A stretch of 64,000 bases of DNA from Pedobacter rhodius. GTDB taxonomy: Bacteria; Bacteroidota; Bacteroidia; Sphingobacteriales; Sphingobacteriaceae. A program made the translations under genes and the position numbers. Shown in pieces: positions 44,399 to 54,693 of the stretch. Position 1 is the first letter of the stretch. Each line of letters begins with the position of its first letter. The DNA lies in NCBI RefSeq assembly GCF_027213645.1, contig NZ_JAPWGL010000004.1, positions 124,001 through 188,000 of the forward strand. The letters are read 5' to 3'. The notes under the pieces were generated by a model. That model worked only from the letters and a program-made list of their open reading frames with translations, was not told the DNA's origin and did not search any database.

Positions 44399-45427
44399 AT
44401 GAAATTAATTAACAAGATTAAAAATTTCTTTATTGCACTTTATCATCTTTTTATTGCCGCAGGAAAAGGTTTTGCTGAAGATAAGGTAACTAAGCTCAGT
44501 GCTTCGCTTGCTTACTACACTATTTTTTCATTAACACCGCTTATCATCATTATATTATCGGCAGCAACATTGTTCTTTGGCGACAAAATGAATACCGATA
44601 CGCGCAATAAGTTTTTTGTTCAGGTTACGGAAATGGTCGGTAAGGACGCAGCAATGCAAATTGAGGGTTTTGTAACACATGCAAATAAGAGCGGACAATC
44701 TACCATTGGTTTAATTATCGGTATCGCAACCCTTATTATTGGTTCTACAGCAATTTTTATAGAAATTCAGGACAGTATAAACATGATTTGGAAAGTTAAA
44801 GCCATTCCGAAAAAAGGCTGGCTGAAAATGCTGACCAACAGGTTACTTTCCTTTTCTCTGATAGTATCAATGGGCTTCCTTTTATTGGTTTCGCTGGTGA
44901 TAAACAGTATTGTTGTCGGCCTGGGGGATAAATTAATAAAGCTACTTTCTCAAACAGATATCGATAAGGTGGTTCCCGTTGCCGATGATACGATGGGGCT
45001 AATTATTTACATACTAAACAATGTAATAACATTAGCCGCGGTGACGGCCGTGTTTACGGTGATATTTAAGGTCTTGCCTGATGTCATTATTAAATGGAAG
45101 TCGGCTCTCATTGGCGCCTTATTTACTGCGGTCCTTTTCAGTTTGGGTAAATACCTGATTGGCATTTATATAGAGAAAGGCAACCCGGGTTCTGCATTCG
45201 GTGCGGCCAGTTCAATTATCGTAATTTTGCTTTGGATTTATTATACATCTATAATCCTCTATTTTGGCGCAGAATTTACCCAGGCCTACGCAGAAAAATA
45301 CGATGGTGGAATTTCGCCAAGTAAATATGCGGTATTTACCAAGATTACCATTGTGGAAAAGAAAGTTGATGTTTTACCGCCGCAACATCCAGAAAACACG
45401 GTTGATGCACCGGAAATAAAATCTTAA
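44399..45427 (+). CDS. YihY/virulence factor BrkB family membrane protein
   Basis: Integral membrane protein of 342 aa with about six transmembrane helices. Family marks are KLSASLAYYTIFSLTPLIIIILS near the N-terminus, then WKSALIGALFTAVLFSLGKYLIGIYIEKG and YYTSIILYFGAEFTQAYAEKYGG-like sequence at the end. It was formerly called RNase BN by mistake; its role is not settled, with proposals including lipid or other envelope transport. It starts 7 bp after the TamA-like gene, so it is part of the tamB operon, which supports an envelope role. It ends 1 bp before the convergent kinase gene. Confidence 0.92.
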   Translation: MKLINKIKNFFIALYHLFIAAGKGFAEDKVTKLSASLAYYTIFSLTPLIIIILSAATLFFGDKMNTDTRNKFFVQVTEMVGKDAAMQIEGFVTHANKSGQSTIGLIIGIATLIIGSTAIFIEIQDSINMIWKVKAIPKKGWLKMLTNRLLSFSLIVSMGFLLLVSLVINSIVVGLGDKLIKLLSQTDIDKVVPVADDTMGLIIYILNNVITLAAVTAVFTVIFKVLPDVIIKWKSALIGALFTAVLFSLGKYLIGIYIEKGNPGSAFGAASSIIVILLWIYYTSIILYFGAEFTQAYAEKYDGGISPSKYAVFTKITIVEKKVDVLPPQHPENTVDAPEIKS

Positions 45428-45428
45428 A

Positions 45429-47549
45429 TCACTTTAAAATCTGAATTAATTTCTCAATTAGTTCTTTTTCCAGAAAAGGCTTTAAAACCAATTCGTTTAT
45501 ACCCGATTCAATGTATTTCTTCCGGTCTTCGGGCATTACATTTGCAGTTAAGCCTAAAATCGGAATGTTTTTCCTTAACGTATTTTCATTTCCCCTGATT
45601 AGCCTGGTTAATTCAATACCGCACATTTCAGGCATCTGGATATCCGTTACGATAATGTCGTAATCATTTTCGTTAAATAATTCACAGGCTTTAAATCCAT
45701 TATGCGCAGAATCAAAATTAATTTTATACTTTTTAAGAATTGTACCTGCCAGCAAGATATTCAATACATTATCGTCTACTAAAAGAATGCGTTTATCTTT
45801 TAATACATGTACATCTTCAGTTTTTACAGCATAGTTTGTTTCTGTTACAGGTGGTTTCTTTGTTATTTCGTAAGGCAGCTCAAATGAAAAAACCGAACCT
45901 TTTGTTTCCTCGCTGTTTACGCTGATGATGCCACCCTGAAATTCTATTATTTTTTTACAGATGGCTAGTCCCAGTCCCGTACCCTGTTGCTTCCCTCTTG
46001 TTGACGAATAATCTGCCTGTGCAAATTCATCAAAAATTACTTGCTGATCCTGAGGTTTAATACCTGTTCCCGTATCTGAAATACTAACTTTTAATGAGGT
46101 TTGTTTTAAATCCGTTTTTATTAATTCAGCTTTTAAACTTACATGCCCCTTAACCGTAAACTTAATTGCATTGCTTAATAGATTCATTACAACCTGCTTT
46201 AAGTGTAAAGGGTCGCCGAGGAGGTAAATATCCTTTCGGATGTTTATTTCTTTAATAAAACCAATTTTCTTTCTATCGGCCTGAATCTTCATACCGTCGA
46301 AAACATCCTGAATTGCCGATAAGGGCGAAAACGCCACCTGTTTAATGTTTACTTTTCCCGTTTCATATTTAGAGAAATCCAGAATATCATTTACAACATC
46401 CAGCAGCAGCACCGACGAATTTTTAATTAAACCGACTTGCTCTTTTTGCTTTTCCTCAAGATTAACCTGTGTGAGTTGCTCGGAAAAGCCAATGATGCAG
46501 TTTAATGGTGTACGAATTTCATGGCTCATATTTGCTAAAAAACGACTTTTGGATAAAGCATTAAGTTCCGCTTTTTTACTGTAATCTATTAACTCCTGTT
46601 CGTTTCTGTAAAAATTATAAACCATGTAAAAAACAAACGATGATAAACCAGTTGCTAAAACAAGTAGTAAGACCGTGAATTTATCTAAATTTTCTACTGT
46701 ACCATCCTTTTTTACATTCGCGGAATGCTGTATAGAAGAATAATAATCTTTCTCCTTCAATTTATACTGCTTTAATCCATTTAGAATAGTAGATATCAGC
46801 AGATGATTTACGTTAAGCAATTTCTTTTCCTTGCTTTTTAATTTTTTATTAATGTTATAAAGCCTGATATAATTATCAATGGCTTTAAACTGCATTTTTT
46901 GGTATGCTGAGTTAACAGGAAAAGAATCCGGTGAAATAACATCTCTGATGAATGCCGGTCTCCCTTCATAAACGGCGTTAGTATTTATTGCATTAAAATA
47001 GTTCTTGTCAGATTGAAAGGACGTACGATTTGATTTTAGGGTGTCGAACTTTATAATTGTCTTTAACTTCCGGTTAATAATCAATTTGCGGACAGGGACG
47101 ATTTTGTTTACATTTTTGCCCAGTTCGACAGAAAAACTTAGTAAGCTATCAGCGAGTCGCTTTAAAACAATGAACTGTGCAGTTCTAAGTTTTTTCTGCT
47201 TAATTAAATTATTAAATTGCGTTTTCGATAGTGGTTGTTCGCTTTGATTCAGCTCTTCAATTTTATCCACGATCGAAGAAAATTCTTTAACCTCACTTAG
47301 AAATTTTGTGTAATAATCCCGTTCACCAACAATCACATACATTCTGCAATTATTTTCCGCGTTGTAGAGCTTAAAAATGCAGCTGTCTAATTCAGTGAAG
47401 TCATTCTGAACATGAATAAACCTATTTCCGGATTTTAAGAGGGATATTTTAGAAAAATTAACAACCAGTCCGGCTATTATACCAAACATGACTAATATTA
47501 AAAATACGACGATTAAATACTTTTGTGCTGAATTTTTAATAATGTTCAA
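45429..47549 (-). CDS. Hybrid sensor histidine kinase/response regulator
   Basis: Membrane-bound hybrid kinase of 706 aa. The first transmembrane helix is at 11-32, a long extracytoplasmic sensor region runs from about 35 to 288, and the second helix is at 291-312. HisKA has phospho-acceptor H343 (ANMSHEIRTPLN). HATPase has N460, DTGTGI and GTGLGLAI. A C-terminal receiver carries acceptor D636 (IIVTDIQMPEMCG) and K690. The sensor region is helix-rich with many charged residues, of the CHASE3-like kind. There is no DNA-binding domain and no adjacent regulator gene, so its output partner is elsewhere. It is convergent with the YihY gene, with only one base between the stop codons. Confidence 0.92.
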   Translation of the reverse strand: MNIIKNSAQKYLIVVFLILVMFGIIAGLVVNFSKISLLKSGNRFIHVQNDFTELDSCIFKLYNAENNCRMYVIVGERDYYTKFLSEVKEFSSIVDKIEELNQSEQPLSKTQFNNLIKQKKLRTAQFIVLKRLADSLLSFSVELGKNVNKIVPVRKLIINRKLKTIIKFDTLKSNRTSFQSDKNYFNAINTNAVYEGRPAFIRDVISPDSFPVNSAYQKMQFKAIDNYIRLYNINKKLKSKEKKLLNVNHLLISTILNGLKQYKLKEKDYYSSIQHSANVKKDGTVENLDKFTVLLLVLATGLSSFVFYMVYNFYRNEQELIDYSKKAELNALSKSRFLANMSHEIRTPLNCIIGFSEQLTQVNLEEKQKEQVGLIKNSSVLLLDVVNDILDFSKYETGKVNIKQVAFSPLSAIQDVFDGMKIQADRKKIGFIKEINIRKDIYLLGDPLHLKQVVMNLLSNAIKFTVKGHVSLKAELIKTDLKQTSLKVSISDTGTGIKPQDQQVIFDEFAQADYSSTRGKQQGTGLGLAICKKIIEFQGGIISVNSEETKGSVFSFELPYEITKKPPVTETNYAVKTEDVHVLKDKRILLVDDNVLNILLAGTILKKYKINFDSAHNGFKACELFNENDYDIIVTDIQMPEMCGIELTRLIRGNENTLRKNIPILGLTANVMPEDRKKYIESGINELVLKPFLEKELIEKLIQILK

Positions 47550-47585
47550 ATGCGTTAATTAATTTTTCGATTGTGTTAATGTCAT

Positions 47586-49454
47586 TTATGCGACCTCATC
47601 GATAATTTTAGGTTCTTCCTCTACCTCATCTTTTTCTACGCGCAGGTTTTTAATAATGTGCTGTTGCCTGTCGGGCGTATTTTTTCCCATATAATATTCA
47701 AGCAAACTTTTAATGGTTTGATCTTTCAATATAACAGGGTCAAGCCTGATGTCTTTACCAATAAACAAACCAAATTCATCAGGAGAAATTTCTCCCAATC
47801 CTTTAAAACGGGTAATTTCAGGCTTGTTACCTAATTTTTCGATGGCATTTCGGCGTTCTTCGTCACTATAACAATAAATGGTTTCTTTTTTATTCCGAAC
47901 CCTGAACAATGGGGTTTGTAAAATGTAAACGTGTCCTGCTTTTACCAAATCAGGAAAAAACTGAAGGAAAAAAGTCATCATTAATAACCTGATGTGCATT
48001 CCATCTACATCGGCGTCGGTAGCAATAACAATATTATTGTAATGCAAGCCTTCCAAACCATCCTCAATATTTAAGGCATGTTGTAATAAATTGAATTCTT
48101 CATTCTCATAAACCACTTTTTTGGTTAACTCATAACAATTAAGCGGTTTACCTTTTAAGCTGAAAACAGCCTGGCAGTCTACATCACGGGATTTTGTAAT
48201 CGAACCTGATGCGGAATCGCCTTCGGTAATAAATAAGGTAGTTTCGTAACGTTTCTCATGAGTAGAATTGAAATGAACCTTACAATCGCGAAGTTTTTTA
48301 TTATGCAATGATGCTTTTTTAGCCCTGTCGTTAGCCAGTTTTTTAATACCGGCAATATCTTTACGTTCTCTTTCCGATTGATTGATACGTTTTAGAAGTG
48401 CATCAGCAACATCCGGGTTTTTGTGCAAATAATCATCAAGTTCCTTTTTAACGAAATCATTAATGAAGGTTGCAACCGATGGCCCCTCGGGTCCCATGTT
48501 CTGAGAGCCCAATTTTGTTTTGGTTTGCGATTCAAAAACAGGTTCCTGCACACGGACGGAAATGGCCGCAATAATTGATGAACGAACATCAGCAGCATCG
48601 AATTCTTTTTTGAAAAATTCACGAACGGTTTTTACTACCGCAGCCCGGAAAGCCGCCTGATGCGTTCCGCCCTGTGTAGTATGTTGCCCGTTTACGAATG
48701 AATGGTAATCTTCGCCGTATTGCTGACCATGCGTCATCGCAATTTCGATATCATTACCAATCATGTGAATAATCGGGTAGCGGATCTCTTCCGGCTTATT
48801 AAATTTAGAAAGTAAATCGTAAAGACCTCTCTCCGAAAAATATTTTTGATTGTTAAAGTTTATCGTCAATCCGGTGTTCAGAAATACATAATTCCAAACC
48901 ATGCTCTCCACGAAATCAGGAATGTAATGGTAGTTTCTGAAAATGGTTTCATCAGGATAGAACGTAATGGCCGTACCATTTCGCTGCGTTGTATCAATTA
49001 CCGGTTGCTCATTTACGATCTCCCCTTTCGAGAATTCGACCTTTTTAGTTTTACCATCCCGGTAGGATTGTACAGTGAAGCTGGTGGATAATGCATTTAC
49101 TGCTTTCGTACCCACACCATTTAATCCAACCGATTTCTGGAAGGCATTACTGTCGTACTTACCACCCGTATTAATCTTGCTTACGCAATCTATAACTTTT
49201 CCCAGGGGAATACCACGACCATAATCACGAACGTTTATTTTTTGTTCAGAAACGGTGATTTCAATGGTTTTTCCGGTTCCCATCACAAACTCATCAATAG
49301 AATTATCTACAATTTCTTTTAACAAAACATAAATCCCATCGTCTTGTGCAGAGCCATCACCAAGTTTACCGATATACATACCGGGACGTAGTCTGATGTG
49401 TTCTTTCCAATCTAATGAGCGAATACTGTCGTCGTTATAAATTACTTCTGCCAT
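47586..49454 (-). CDS. parE: DNA topoisomerase IV subunit B
   Basis: ATPase subunit of topoisomerase IV, which unlinks daughter chromosomes; 622 aa, the size of ParE rather than GyrB. GHKL motifs include [24 protein letters not shown] and [14 protein letters not shown]. The transducer region has QGGTHQAAF. The TOPRIM motifs EGDSASGS and [14 protein letters not shown] are present; DADVDG replaces the more common DPDVDG. ParE of Bacteroidota usually has parC near it. Here the next gene downstream is the hybrid kinase, so parC must lie elsewhere. Confidence 0.93.
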   Translation of the reverse strand: MAEVIYNDDSIRSLDWKEHIRLRPGMYIGKLGDGSAQDDGIYVLLKEIVDNSIDEFVMGTGKTIEITVSEQKINVRDYGRGIPLGKVIDCVSKINTGGKYDSNAFQKSVGLNGVGTKAVNALSTSFTVQSYRDGKTKKVEFSKGEIVNEQPVIDTTQRNGTAITFYPDETIFRNYHYIPDFVESMVWNYVFLNTGLTINFNNQKYFSERGLYDLLSKFNKPEEIRYPIIHMIGNDIEIAMTHGQQYGEDYHSFVNGQHTTQGGTHQAAFRAAVVKTVREFFKKEFDAADVRSSIIAAISVRVQEPVFESQTKTKLGSQNMGPEGPSVATFINDFVKKELDDYLHKNPDVADALLKRINQSERERKDIAGIKKLANDRAKKASLHNKKLRDCKVHFNSTHEKRYETTLFITEGDSASGSITKSRDVDCQAVFSLKGKPLNCYELTKKVVYENEEFNLLQHALNIEDGLEGLHYNNIVIATDADVDGMHIRLLMMTFFLQFFPDLVKAGHVYILQTPLFRVRNKKETIYCYSDEERRNAIEKLGNKPEITRFKGLGEISPDEFGLFIGKDIRLDPVILKDQTIKSLLEYYMGKNTPDRQQHIIKNLRVEKDEVEEEPKIIDEVA

Positions 49455-49768
49455 AAATTTTGTTATTTGCTGTCAGGTTGATTGAACTTTATTTTAATAC
49501 AAAGCAGCCATAACGAGGGATGTTCGGAATAAGCTTTAACATTCAACATGATAATTTCAGGGATGATTTGCTATCGAGAATTTGAAAATTACTGTTGTTT
49601 GTTTTCAAAGATCTCAAATAGCAAAATTATTATGCAATAATAGATTTATTCTTCGAGGCTAGCAAAATAAAATTCAACAAAGTAACAGAACACGTAAGAT
49701 TTTATGGAAAATGTAATGATGTAAGATGGATGACGGGCTGGTTGCATTAAAATCCCCGGTTTTTTATT
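49455..49768. other. Intergenic region upstream of parE
   Basis: Divergent spacer with no gene. A minus-strand TAATTTTG box at 49622-49629 could be a distant parE promoter. A small inverted repeat (attatt...aataat, 49626-49641) overlaps it. From about 49705 the DNA carries aatgatgtaagatggatgacgg, the inverted form of the words in the array that follows. Confidence 0.45.
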
Positions 49769-49824
49769 CCATTATCCATCTTCCATTATCCATCTTCCGT
49801 TATCCATCTTCCGTTATCCATCAT
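49769..49824. repeat. Four 14-bp tandem repeats (ccattatccatctt type) with degenerate tail
   Basis: Units start at 49769, 49783, 49797 and 49811. The first two are identical, the third changes ccatt to ccgtt and the fourth ends in cat. Degenerate copies of catacat, ttcccat and cttccat continue to about 49870. The array ends 40 bp before the permease start codon and shares words with 12121-12235. Confidence 0.9.
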
Positions 49825-49908
49825 CATACATTTCCCATCTTCCATCATACATTTCCTCCATCTTCCATATTTTCCCTATCTTCATCCAATCATTTAGTAT
49901 TCCTTTTA

Positions 49909-51255
49909 ATGCAACAGAAAAAGCAACTTTCGCGCTTCGATTTATCCATGATTGTGGTTAGTTTGGTAATCGGCATGGGTATTTTTCGTACGCCGGTGAA
50001 TGTGGCTGCAAAAGCTCAGATTCCAGAATTATTTTACCTGGCCTGGTTTATTGGCGGTTTAGTGGCTTTTTGTGGCGCACTAACTTATGCAGAAATCGGT
50101 TCTCGCTATCCGGTAACCGGTGGCTACTACAAAATTTTCTCCATTGCCTATCATCCATCAATAGCGTTTGCGATTAACTGTATTGTATTAATTTCCAGTG
50201 CCGCATCAGTAGCTGCAATTTCGATAATCGGTGCCGAATACCTTGGTAAAATTATTTTACCTGCAGAAATGCAGAATGAAACTTATCGGGTTGTTATCGC
50301 GATTACCACCATTTTAATATTTTATCTCATTAATTTATTAGGCTTAAAAGCCAGTTCCAAAACCCAAAATGTATTAACAGTTATCAAAATCGGTTTGATT
50401 TTAATTTTGATTTGTGCGGTATTTTTTGGCGGACAAGTACAAGCCGTTACACCAATTTTTAAAACTTCAGGCGGTGCTTTACCAACCTGGGCCGACTATG
50501 GAAAAGCGTTAGGCCTGTGCTTAATTGCGGTCTCTTTCTCTTATGCCGGTTATGCGCAAACCATCAATTTCGGCGGTGAAGTTAAGGAAGCAAAAAAAGT
50601 GATTCCACGTTCGATTATTATCGGCTTAACTATAATTGTACTTCTTTATCTGACTATAAATTATGTGTATGTAAAAGTCATTGGCTTCGAAGAATTAAAA
50701 TCAGCTGAAAGTATTGCGGCTATTTTAGCTTCCAAAATATTTGGTCCGGCGGGATTTAAAATGCTTTCCGTTATCATTTTTATATCTGTAATGGGCTATG
50801 TTAATGTGAATTTGTTAAGTAATCCACGGGCGATGTTTGCCATGGGCGAAGAAGGTGCTTTGCCAAAACTATTCAGCAAAATGAATAAGAAAACTGAGGT
50901 AATAACCTGGAGTTTAACCATTTTTACGGTTATAGCCGTTGTCATTATTTTTTACGCCAAAACGTTCGATAAAATTTTAAATTATACGATTTTTCTCGAA
51001 AGTATAAGTATGGCCAGCTCTGCAGCCACTATTTTTATCCTCAGGAAACGCACGGCACATCTTGATAAAAAAACCATTTACACCGTCCCCTTATATCCTA
51101 TATTGCCCATCATATTTATCGCTGCTTACACGTTCGTTGCGTTTAGCATTTATGCGGATGACCCGAACGCTGCGTTAAACGGATTATATATTTTTATTGG
51201 TTTTCTAATCATCTATTTTGTTTCGAAAATGTTTAATAGGAAAACCTCGGTTTAA
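49909..51255 (+). CDS. APC-family amino acid permease
   Basis: Amino acid/polyamine/organocation transporter of 448 aa with about 12 membrane helices. The opening SRFDLSMIVVSLVIGMGIFRTPVNVA is the family's first helix with its unwound GMGIF motif. FCGALTYAEIGSRYPVTGGYYKIF and SYAGYAQTINFGGEVKEAKKVIPRS are typical of the LAT/serine-threonine exchanger-like branch. The ATG at 49909 is used because 61 codons upstream of it are made of the repeat array. A GPH-type symporter follows after 3 bp, suggesting co-transcription. The substrate is not known. Confidence 0.9.
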   Translation: MQQKKQLSRFDLSMIVVSLVIGMGIFRTPVNVAAKAQIPELFYLAWFIGGLVAFCGALTYAEIGSRYPVTGGYYKIFSIAYHPSIAFAINCIVLISSAASVAAISIIGAEYLGKIILPAEMQNETYRVVIAITTILIFYLINLLGLKASSKTQNVLTVIKIGLILILICAVFFGGQVQAVTPIFKTSGGALPTWADYGKALGLCLIAVSFSYAGYAQTINFGGEVKEAKKVIPRSIIIGLTIIVLLYLTINYVYVKVIGFEELKSAESIAAILASKIFGPAGFKMLSVIIFISVMGYVNVNLLSNPRAMFAMGEEGALPKLFSKMNKKTEVITWSLTIFTVIAVVIIFYAKTFDKILNYTIFLESISMASSAATIFILRKRTAHLDKKTIYTVPLYPILPIIFIAAYTFVAFSIYADDPNAALNGLYIFIGFLIIYFVSKMFNRKTSV

Positions 51256-51258
51256 GAC

Positions 51259-52593
51259 ATGAATAAGACACTCTCTTTAAAGCAGGAAATTGCTTACGCT
51301 GCCGGTATGATTGGCTGGAGTACAATGACGAATATTATCATTGTGATGCTGCCCTATTTCTACCTCCCGCCGAGTAATTCGGGTTTACCGCCACTGGTTC
51401 CACAGCTTGTTTTTTTGGGCGCATTTAATATTTTATCAATCATTGCCGCTTCGGGCAGATTAATTGATGCTATTTTTGACCCCTTTATTGCATCAAAAAG
51501 TGATGCAAGCAAGAATCCGAATGGCCGCCGGTTGCCGTTTATGAAATGGGCAATAATTCCCGCCATGATTTTCTGCGGATTGGTTTTTTATCCCATTCAA
51601 AAAGGAGAAAGCCTGCATAATGCATGGTGGTTAACTGTTACACTTTGCTTATTTTTCATTTCGGTAACCACTTATATTATTCCTTATAATGCATTGCTGG
51701 CTGAGGTAACAAATACGCCTCGTCAAAAAGTAAAGTTATCCAGCTATCAGCAGGTTGGTTTCGTAATTGGTATTATTCTATCCGCCTGCACCAATAATTT
51801 TGCTGATTTAGTTCAAATGAATTTTGTCGTGTCCAGTCGCAGCGAGGCTGTCCAAATTGCCATTTGGGGCTTATGCCTGTTATCAGGCTTAGTGATGCTT
51901 CTGCCTATTTTCTTCATCAACGAAAAGGAATTCTCAGTTGCCAAACCAACACATATTCCGCTTTGGCCGGCGATAAAAAACACCTTTAAAAATCGCAATT
52001 TTAAATATTACCTGATTTCTGATTTTGCCTTTTATACTGCTTTAAGTATTATCTCGAGCGGTTTATTATTTTTTTGTACCGTTTTGTTAGGACTTTCAGA
52101 ATCTGAAGGTGGAAAATTTATGGGCGCCATGGTGATGGCTTCTTTGCTATTTTATCCGATAGTGAACTTCGGCTCGGCCCGCTTTGGCAAAAAACCTTTT
52201 GTACTGCTTGCTTTTGTGGTTTTATGCTTAATTTTCATCGCCATTTTCTTTTTGGGAAAAATGCCCCTGAGTCCATATACACAGATATATATACTGGTTT
52301 TATCTGCGTCTTTCCCTTTAGCCGCACTGGGCATTTTACCTACAGCAATACTGGCGGATATTGCCCAGGAAGATACGCTGACAACCGGCGAAAATCATGA
52401 AGGTATGTTCTTCGCTGTCAAATATTTATTCGTAAAACTCGGTCAGACTTTTGGTATCGCAATCTTTGCGATGTTAACCATTTACGGTAAAGATCCCGGA
52501 AATGACTTCGGCTTACGCCTTAATGGAGTTGTTGGTTTCGGACTTTGTTTACTCGCGTTTCTGTTTTTTACCAGGTTTAAAGAAAAGAAGTAG
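51259..52593 (+). CDS. GPH-family (MFS_2) sugar:cation symporter
   Basis: Membrane transporter of 444 aa with 11-12 helices. It starts LSLKQEIAYAAGMIGWSTMTNIIIVMLPYFYLPP and has RLIDAIFDPFIASKSDASKNPNGRRLPFMKW, the signature loop (DxxxDPxxxxxSD-like) of the glycoside-pentoside-hexuronide:cation symporter family. PYNALLAEVT and ILPTAILADIAQEDTLTTGENHEGMFF further support it. It probably imports a sugar or glycoside with H+ or Na+. It lies 3 bp after the APC permease, and downstream are repeats and the convergent SusD gene. Confidence 0.92.
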   Translation: MNKTLSLKQEIAYAAGMIGWSTMTNIIIVMLPYFYLPPSNSGLPPLVPQLVFLGAFNILSIIAASGRLIDAIFDPFIASKSDASKNPNGRRLPFMKWAIIPAMIFCGLVFYPIQKGESLHNAWWLTVTLCLFFISVTTYIIPYNALLAEVTNTPRQKVKLSSYQQVGFVIGIILSACTNNFADLVQMNFVVSSRSEAVQIAIWGLCLLSGLVMLLPIFFINEKEFSVAKPTHIPLWPAIKNTFKNRNFKYYLISDFAFYTALSIISSGLLFFCTVLLGLSESEGGKFMGAMVMASLLFYPIVNFGSARFGKKPFVLLAFVVLCLIFIAIFFLGKMPLSPYTQIYILVLSASFPLAALGILPTAILADIAQEDTLTTGENHEGMFFAVKYLFVKLGQTFGIAIFAMLTIYGKDPGNDFGLRLNGVVGFGLCLLAFLFFTRFKEKK

Positions 52594-52965
52594 GTAGTTG
52601 AGATATCTTTAACCGCAAAGGGACACAAGTTTTCCGCAAAGCACACCAAGCTAGTGTTACCATATAAGATATTAAAGAAAATATAAGCGGGCTGTGTAAA
52701 ACTTCTCAGGTGAACTAAGGTGTCTGAGGTGGTTAATCACGATAGTTTATTAACCGCAAAGCGCATAAAGCGAGTTTTACCATATAATATATTTAAGGAA
52801 ATATAAGCAGTTTTTATAAAGCTCCTCAGATGAACTAAGATGTCTGAGGTGGTAAATTACAATAGTTTATCAACCGCAATAGCATTAAACAAAAAAATAC
52901 ATGAATAAAGGTGTGATTAATCAGCACCCATATTCATGTATTATAATTATAAGTTAAACCACAAA
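52594..52965. other. Intergenic region with a degenerate duplicated repeat block
   Basis: No gene is seen. From 52609 to 52880 there is an imperfect tandem duplication with a period of about 120 bp. Each copy has aaccgcaaag, then ttaccatataa, aaatataagc and aactaaggtgtctgaggtgg in order. The first copy is 21 bp longer, because its ccgcaaag word is repeated 21 bp later. A third partial copy starts at 52872. Confidence 0.8.
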
Positions 52966-54678
52966 TTAGTAACCCGGGCTCTGCTTAAGTGTGCCCTTGC
53001 TCCTATCGATTTGGTCTTGAGGCAGCGGAAAGTATTCATCCCGTGTTTCGACATTAATACCTTTTAAATAATCGAAATACCCGCCTTCAAAAGAAAAATA
53101 ACTTTCCAGTGTCTGTTTAACAATTCCCCAGCGAACAAGATCGAAAAACCGATGACCTTCCATAGCCAATTCCAGTCTTCGTTCAAAACGTACTGCATTT
53201 CTGGCATAAGTAGCGTTTGGAAAAGATGGGTAAGGACTTACTTTGTAGGCTGCTGCGGGCGAACCATTGATTTGCTGCGGAGTTATTTTTGCAGCACGTT
53301 GCCTAACTGCATTTACGAGCGTTAAAGCCCGACTTAAATCGCCATTTTCCACAGCACATTCTGCGGCCATCAGGTAAACATCACCTAATCGAATCAGGTT
53401 AACATTTAATCCGGTTACATTGGTTGTACCAGGTGCAGTACCACTGGCAATCTGAGCAGCTTCTATTGTATTTTTAACGGCAACAAACGGACCACCATTA
53501 CTTACATCACGAATCCAGGTATCGCCGGCCATTATTCCCCAGTCGCGATATGGAACGCCACGTCTGCCAATAGTTGATTCTATTCGAGGATCTAAAGGAA
53601 GGGTTTTATCCACAACGTAATTATCTTTGGCGGCGCCGGTTAATCCAAAATCAGATTTATACGGATTCGTTCTGTAGCTACCGTCAAGCAATGGCAAACC
53701 GTTTGCATCTACTTTAAAAGCATTGGCCAAATCAATAGATGGCTGGAAGAAACCGCAGCAGTTAATCGGCGTATTACCATAAGGAAAATTTAAAATATCG
53801 CCTACGTTTCCATTATCCCCACCGGTGCCATCTGTTCCAACGGAATGTTCTACAACCATAATGGTTTCAGGACCGTCTTCTTTAGTGATATCAAAGTTAT
53901 CAGAATAAGGCAGCGTAGTCAAGTCCGGTTTAGCTAAAATTACGGCATTAAGCAAATTGTAGGCTTCGGTATATTTTTTCTGATACAAATATACTTTTCC
54001 AAGATAAGCCTGAGCTGCGTATTTATCTACACGTCCTTTTTGATTTTTTGGTTTGCTTGTACTTAGATTTGCTACAGCGAAAGTAAGATCATCAACGATA
54101 TTCGGATAAATATCTTTATCATTTGGCACAAATGTACCCGTTGTTGCTTCTGTTACATAAGGAACCAATTTGAAAACCCTTACCAAAAAGAAATAATAAT
54201 GCGCACGCAGTAAGCGGGCTTCTCCCTGTATTTCTTTTGCACGGGCATCTCCAAATTTAACCGAACCCTGACCGGCTTGTAAATTGGCCAGTATTTTCAG
54301 GGTATTGTTGCAACGCTGAATACCTTCAAAACACCTGTTCCAGATGTTTGATAAATTATCATTTGTACTCGTTGGTGCATGCTGTTCAATGGCATTCATA
54401 TTCGGCTGGTCACCTACGCTACTTCCTTTATGTGCATTATCGGAAGCAACCTCACCAAATAACCACTGGCTTGGTGCAGCACCATAATTTCCATAAGTAC
54501 CATTAACATTACCGTTTAATAAGCTGTAAGCACCAACCAGTAAACCTTCAACACCATCCTGTGTGGTTAATTGCGATTCCGTAAGTTCTCCCTGAGGCTG
54601 AACAGTTAAAAATTCCTTCTTGCAGGAAAGTGTACTGCAAATTAACAGCGAAAGGATAATATATTTTATATGTTTCAT
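52966..54678 (-). CDS. SusD/RagB family outer-membrane lipoprotein
   Basis: Surface-exposed glycan-binding lipoprotein of 570 aa that forms the lid on a SusC-type TonB transporter. The lipobox STLSCKKE puts the lipidated Cys at 19. The TPR-rich SusD fold is marked by LRAHYYFFLVRVF and AYLGKVYLYQKKYTEAYNLLNAVI, and by the C-terminal RFERRLELAMEGHRFFDLVRWG and DEYFPLPQDQIDRSKG, all family hallmarks. It lies 15 bp after the SusC gene on the same strand. No glycoside hydrolase, regulator or sigma/anti-sigma gene is adjacent, so the ligand cannot be named. Confidence 0.95.
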   Translation of the reverse strand: MKHIKYIILSLLICSTLSCKKEFLTVQPQGELTESQLTTQDGVEGLLVGAYSLLNGNVNGTYGNYGAAPSQWLFGEVASDNAHKGSSVGDQPNMNAIEQHAPTSTNDNLSNIWNRCFEGIQRCNNTLKILANLQAGQGSVKFGDARAKEIQGEARLLRAHYYFFLVRVFKLVPYVTEATTGTFVPNDKDIYPNIVDDLTFAVANLSTSKPKNQKGRVDKYAAQAYLGKVYLYQKKYTEAYNLLNAVILAKPDLTTLPYSDNFDITKEDGPETIMVVEHSVGTDGTGGDNGNVGDILNFPYGNTPINCCGFFQPSIDLANAFKVDANGLPLLDGSYRTNPYKSDFGLTGAAKDNYVVDKTLPLDPRIESTIGRRGVPYRDWGIMAGDTWIRDVSNGGPFVAVKNTIEAAQIASGTAPGTTNVTGLNVNLIRLGDVYLMAAECAVENGDLSRALTLVNAVRQRAAKITPQQINGSPAAAYKVSPYPSFPNATYARNAVRFERRLELAMEGHRFFDLVRWGIVKQTLESYFSFEGGYFDYLKGINVETRDEYFPLPQDQIDRSKGTLKQSPGY

Positions 54679-54693
54679 CTTTATATCTTTTAA

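Noticed and set aside
49726..49908. N-terminal extension of 61 codons on the APC permease
   Set aside because: The extension translates the 14-bp repeat array; the conserved protein starts at the ATG at 49909, just before the first membrane helix.
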